The notes beneath the pieces were generated by a model. It was not told the DNA's origin and did not search any database. It worked only from the letters and a program-made list of their open reading frames with translations. From Whitmania pigra (Eukaryota; Annelida; Clitellata; Hirudinida; Haemopidae), in assembly GCA_021613335.1 (NCBI GenBank), contig JAJTWR010000263.1, forward strand, positions 1,817,001 through 1,881,000: a stretch of DNA of 64,000 nt, given 5' to 3'. Shown piece after piece: positions 61,766-64,000 of this stretch. Each line of letters begins with the position of its first letter. Positions within the stretch are counted from its first letter, which is position 1. The position numbers and the translations under genes are program-made.

Positions 61766-62287
61766 ATTTAAGCAGAATTACTTTCACAGATCACAAACGG
61801 TCATTTCTTTCAGCAATACAAGTCTCCAATATTATTAAGTTTACTTTTATTGACAATGCCTTAAAAAGCTGTCTGAAGCGTTTTGGTTGGAATGATGCTT
61901 TTGTCGCTTAGAAAATGTTTTTAGTTCAAATATATTCATTGTCTTTGATTCAAGTGATTGTATGAAACTTATTGTGAAACTACAATCAAATGAGAGGAAG
62001 AAAGACCAGCAATTGTAATAGAAAATTACAAATGCAACCAAATCGAACTTAGAAACTCCTACCTCGGAGCTAACCGACAGAGAAGTGCCTCGTCATCAAA
62101 CGTTTCTGCCCAAACTCCTTACGTTGTCGAGGCGGGTGTCTTTGTCGGTGAAAACCCTACCTATCCAACTCCATCGTAACGCACCGCACGTTATATGGTT
62201 ATCGATGAGATTCACGACGACCTTTGCGCATCGATCCCATATAATGCAAACTGAGCGTTATAATTTCTTTGAAACGGCCGCTGTCAC
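61766..62287. other. Region beside the LINE remnant
   Basis: No gene. 62050-62287 is less AT-rich and probably the decayed continuation of the LINE on the minus strand, but its frames are broken and I cannot align it. Confidence 0.35.
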
Positions 62288-62763
62288 TTAGAAATTTACT
62301 GGTGCCTCGGAAACTGTAGGAACCCGTTGACCCGCTGCAACAAAAGAGGTGTCGCTGCAAACTTTCTCTTTAACAAGGACAAGATTTCTCGACTTTGCAG
62401 GTTTAAAAACTATTCGACACCACCCTAGAAGGCTATTGAACATGTTCAGAGTGTTCTGAACTGCCGGTCTCCTATTCATTACTAGGATGATCCAGGATGA
62501 TGTCATCCATGAAAACTTTCACCGAATATATAGAGACCCTTACTAAAAAGTTCCTCTGGAACATTAGATCCGGCTGCGTTGAGCAGAAATCGCATCGCTA
62601 GTACGAAAAGGGAGGGTGATAGCGCACACCCCATTGCAATACCCACCTCCAGAGGAACCAACTTAGTCGTATACGTCTTGATCGAGAAATTCATTTTAGT
62701 AAATCCCTCAAAACACGTCTGTATAATTTGAAATACGTGACGCGGCACATGATGAACCTCCAA
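62288..62763 (-). pseudogene. Broken LINE-type reverse transcriptase fragment
   Basis: Minus-strand reading in two frames. 62503-62763 encodes HHVPRHVFQIIQTCFEGFTK, a long linker and GIAMGCALSPSLFVLAMRF, the G-x-x-x-G-C-x-x-S-P block of non-LTR reverse transcriptases. 62288-62506 continues, after a stop and frame change, with FMDDIIL (catalytic-DD region) and FKPAKSRNLVLVKEKV, a thumb-region signature of this LINE group. No endonuclease, 5' or 3' end found. Inactive fragment. Confidence 0.8.
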
Positions 62764-64000
62764 CGTTTTCCATATGAGTTGGTATGGTACCGACCCGGGT
62801 AGAAATGGATAGAAGTCATGGGAGGGCCAATAGGAAAGTGCCCAGGAGCCCGGTCCGCTTTAAAATTTTAAAATTTCACAACAAATATTTGTGCTTTTTT
62901 TTTACCAAATTTACATAACAACCCCAAGCCCGTGGTTTATGTGGGTAAGGGTCAGACATTTTTTTGGCGGACCTATAAGTCATAGGGCAGTATAAGTTAT
63001 GCAAGACCTATATAAGTGGTAGAGCGATTTTAAAAAATGCCTTCACATCCTATTCAAAAGGATCGGTTAAATACAATGTAAAAAGTCTCAATTTGTTCAA
63101 ATCGCGATTAATATTTAGAGGCGATCACAAGTTATGTATGCATACAGAATGAAAACTTAAATTTTATATGTTGAAAATAAACTTTGAAAAATCACAGTTC
63201 AATTTATGAAGTTTTAAAGTTTTAATGTAAAAATAAGTAAATAAACGGTAGCTTTTAATGATTTATTATTTGTACATCGCAATAAAATTATAGTTGGGAC
63301 ACTATTTACTAGTATTATTTAATAATTTATTTCATACATTTATGTTAGGACTTATGGAACAACATCATTTCCACAATTTTAAATTTAATAATTGACCCCA
63401 TTATTACAAAGAATCTGTTGTTATGTCACGACATTAATAAAAAAAGCATTAATAACATCAAAGACATAATAAATGTCATTCATTTAAACTGACCGAAACG
63501 CTTGAATGATTTTACACAATGTCGTGAAACATTTTGTATAGTTTCCAAAAGTTTAATTTTGAAATAATTTTTTATTCTAATAATTCTAGTTTAGGGTTCG
63601 TTTTAAAAGGTGCATTTTCAAGCATTTTTTCCAGAAGCTGAATTTCTTTCCAATAGCTTTTCAACTAAATTATAAAATTCTAGTCTAGGGCGTGCTTTTA
63701 TAATTGAGAACTTTTTTTTTATAAAATCCTATGCCTAGAATTTGCGTGCTTCAATTTAAAATGCTGGTCGAGGTCCTCAATCGTTGCACGATCGCGATTA
63801 AGTGATCCGAACAACCTTTTTTCTGTATCTTAGAAGTCACGTGCAAACCTACACAACTAAAAGCTTGCTGTTATAAGAACTGTATTCATGCACTATATCC
63901 GAACTCCTAGGAAGTAAACTTGTTTCCAAGACTTGCAATGAGGAACTTTGCTTTAGTCTATTTCTGTCAGCAAATGGACTATATAAGACCAGTTCTAACC
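62764..64000. other. Right-edge region without a supported gene
   Basis: 62770-62870 is less AT-rich and may belong to the LINE remnant or another repeat (acccgggtag, cccaggagcccggtcc). From 62880 on, AT-rich with no ORF of note and no RNA gene recognised. Confidence 0.4.

Overview
This is a eukaryotic, animal-type nuclear window: AT-rich, with many short introns (gt...ag, often 60-500 bp) and full-length homologues of metazoan regulators (SIN3, NIPBL, TFAP4, Sprouty, a PSTPIP-type F-BAR protein), plus hAT, Ty3/gypsy-like and LINE remnants. The compact introns and divergent but recognisable proteins suggest an invertebrate. A tunicate or another marine invertebrate would fit, but the phylum is inference; nothing in the window fixes it.

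Layout. 1-7 kb, minus: SIN3 corepressor, running off the left edge. 7.1-14.9 kb, minus: NIPBL/Scc2 cohesin loader in about 31 exons, head-to-tail with SIN3. 14.9-16.7 kb: intergenic, with an odd GC-rich block. 16.8-27.6 kb, minus: three tandem SLC52-type riboflavin transporter genes sharing one intron position; a 1.57-kb hAT element with clean 8-bp target duplications lies between the first two. 27.6-32.9 kb: gene-poor and repeat-rich (an AT-only palindrome, MITE pieces, and a hAT-type element carrying a giant TAA microsatellite). 33-34 kb, plus: THUMPD1. 35.8-38.8 kb, plus: TFAP4. 40.4-44.1 kb, minus: F-BAR gene, convergent with TFAP4. 45-46.1 kb: a MITE with 53-bp inverted ends, then a hAT-transposase (DUF4371-like) fragment. 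47.8-49.0 kb, minus: Sprouty. 51.8-54.4 kb: decayed gypsy-like retroelement. 54.5-58.4 kb, plus: an unassigned six-exon gene for a multi-pass membrane protein with a 655-residue His/Cys/Lys-rich tail. 58.4-64 kb: no convincing gene; a tandem duplication split by a small MITE, a dispersed repeat, and a broken LINE reverse transcriptase.

Functionally the conserved genes are unrelated housekeeping or signalling loci: chromatin repression, cohesin loading, vitamin B2 uptake, tRNA acetylation, bHLH transcription, membrane curvature and RTK feedback. There is no operon-like system. The most novel items are the membrane protein with the metal-ligand-rich tail, a gene-conversion tract between two riboflavin transporter copies, and several MITE families defined here by inverted ends and target-site duplications. 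Exon edges were read by eye from splice consensus and reading phase; they are good where phases are stated to match and otherwise approximate.
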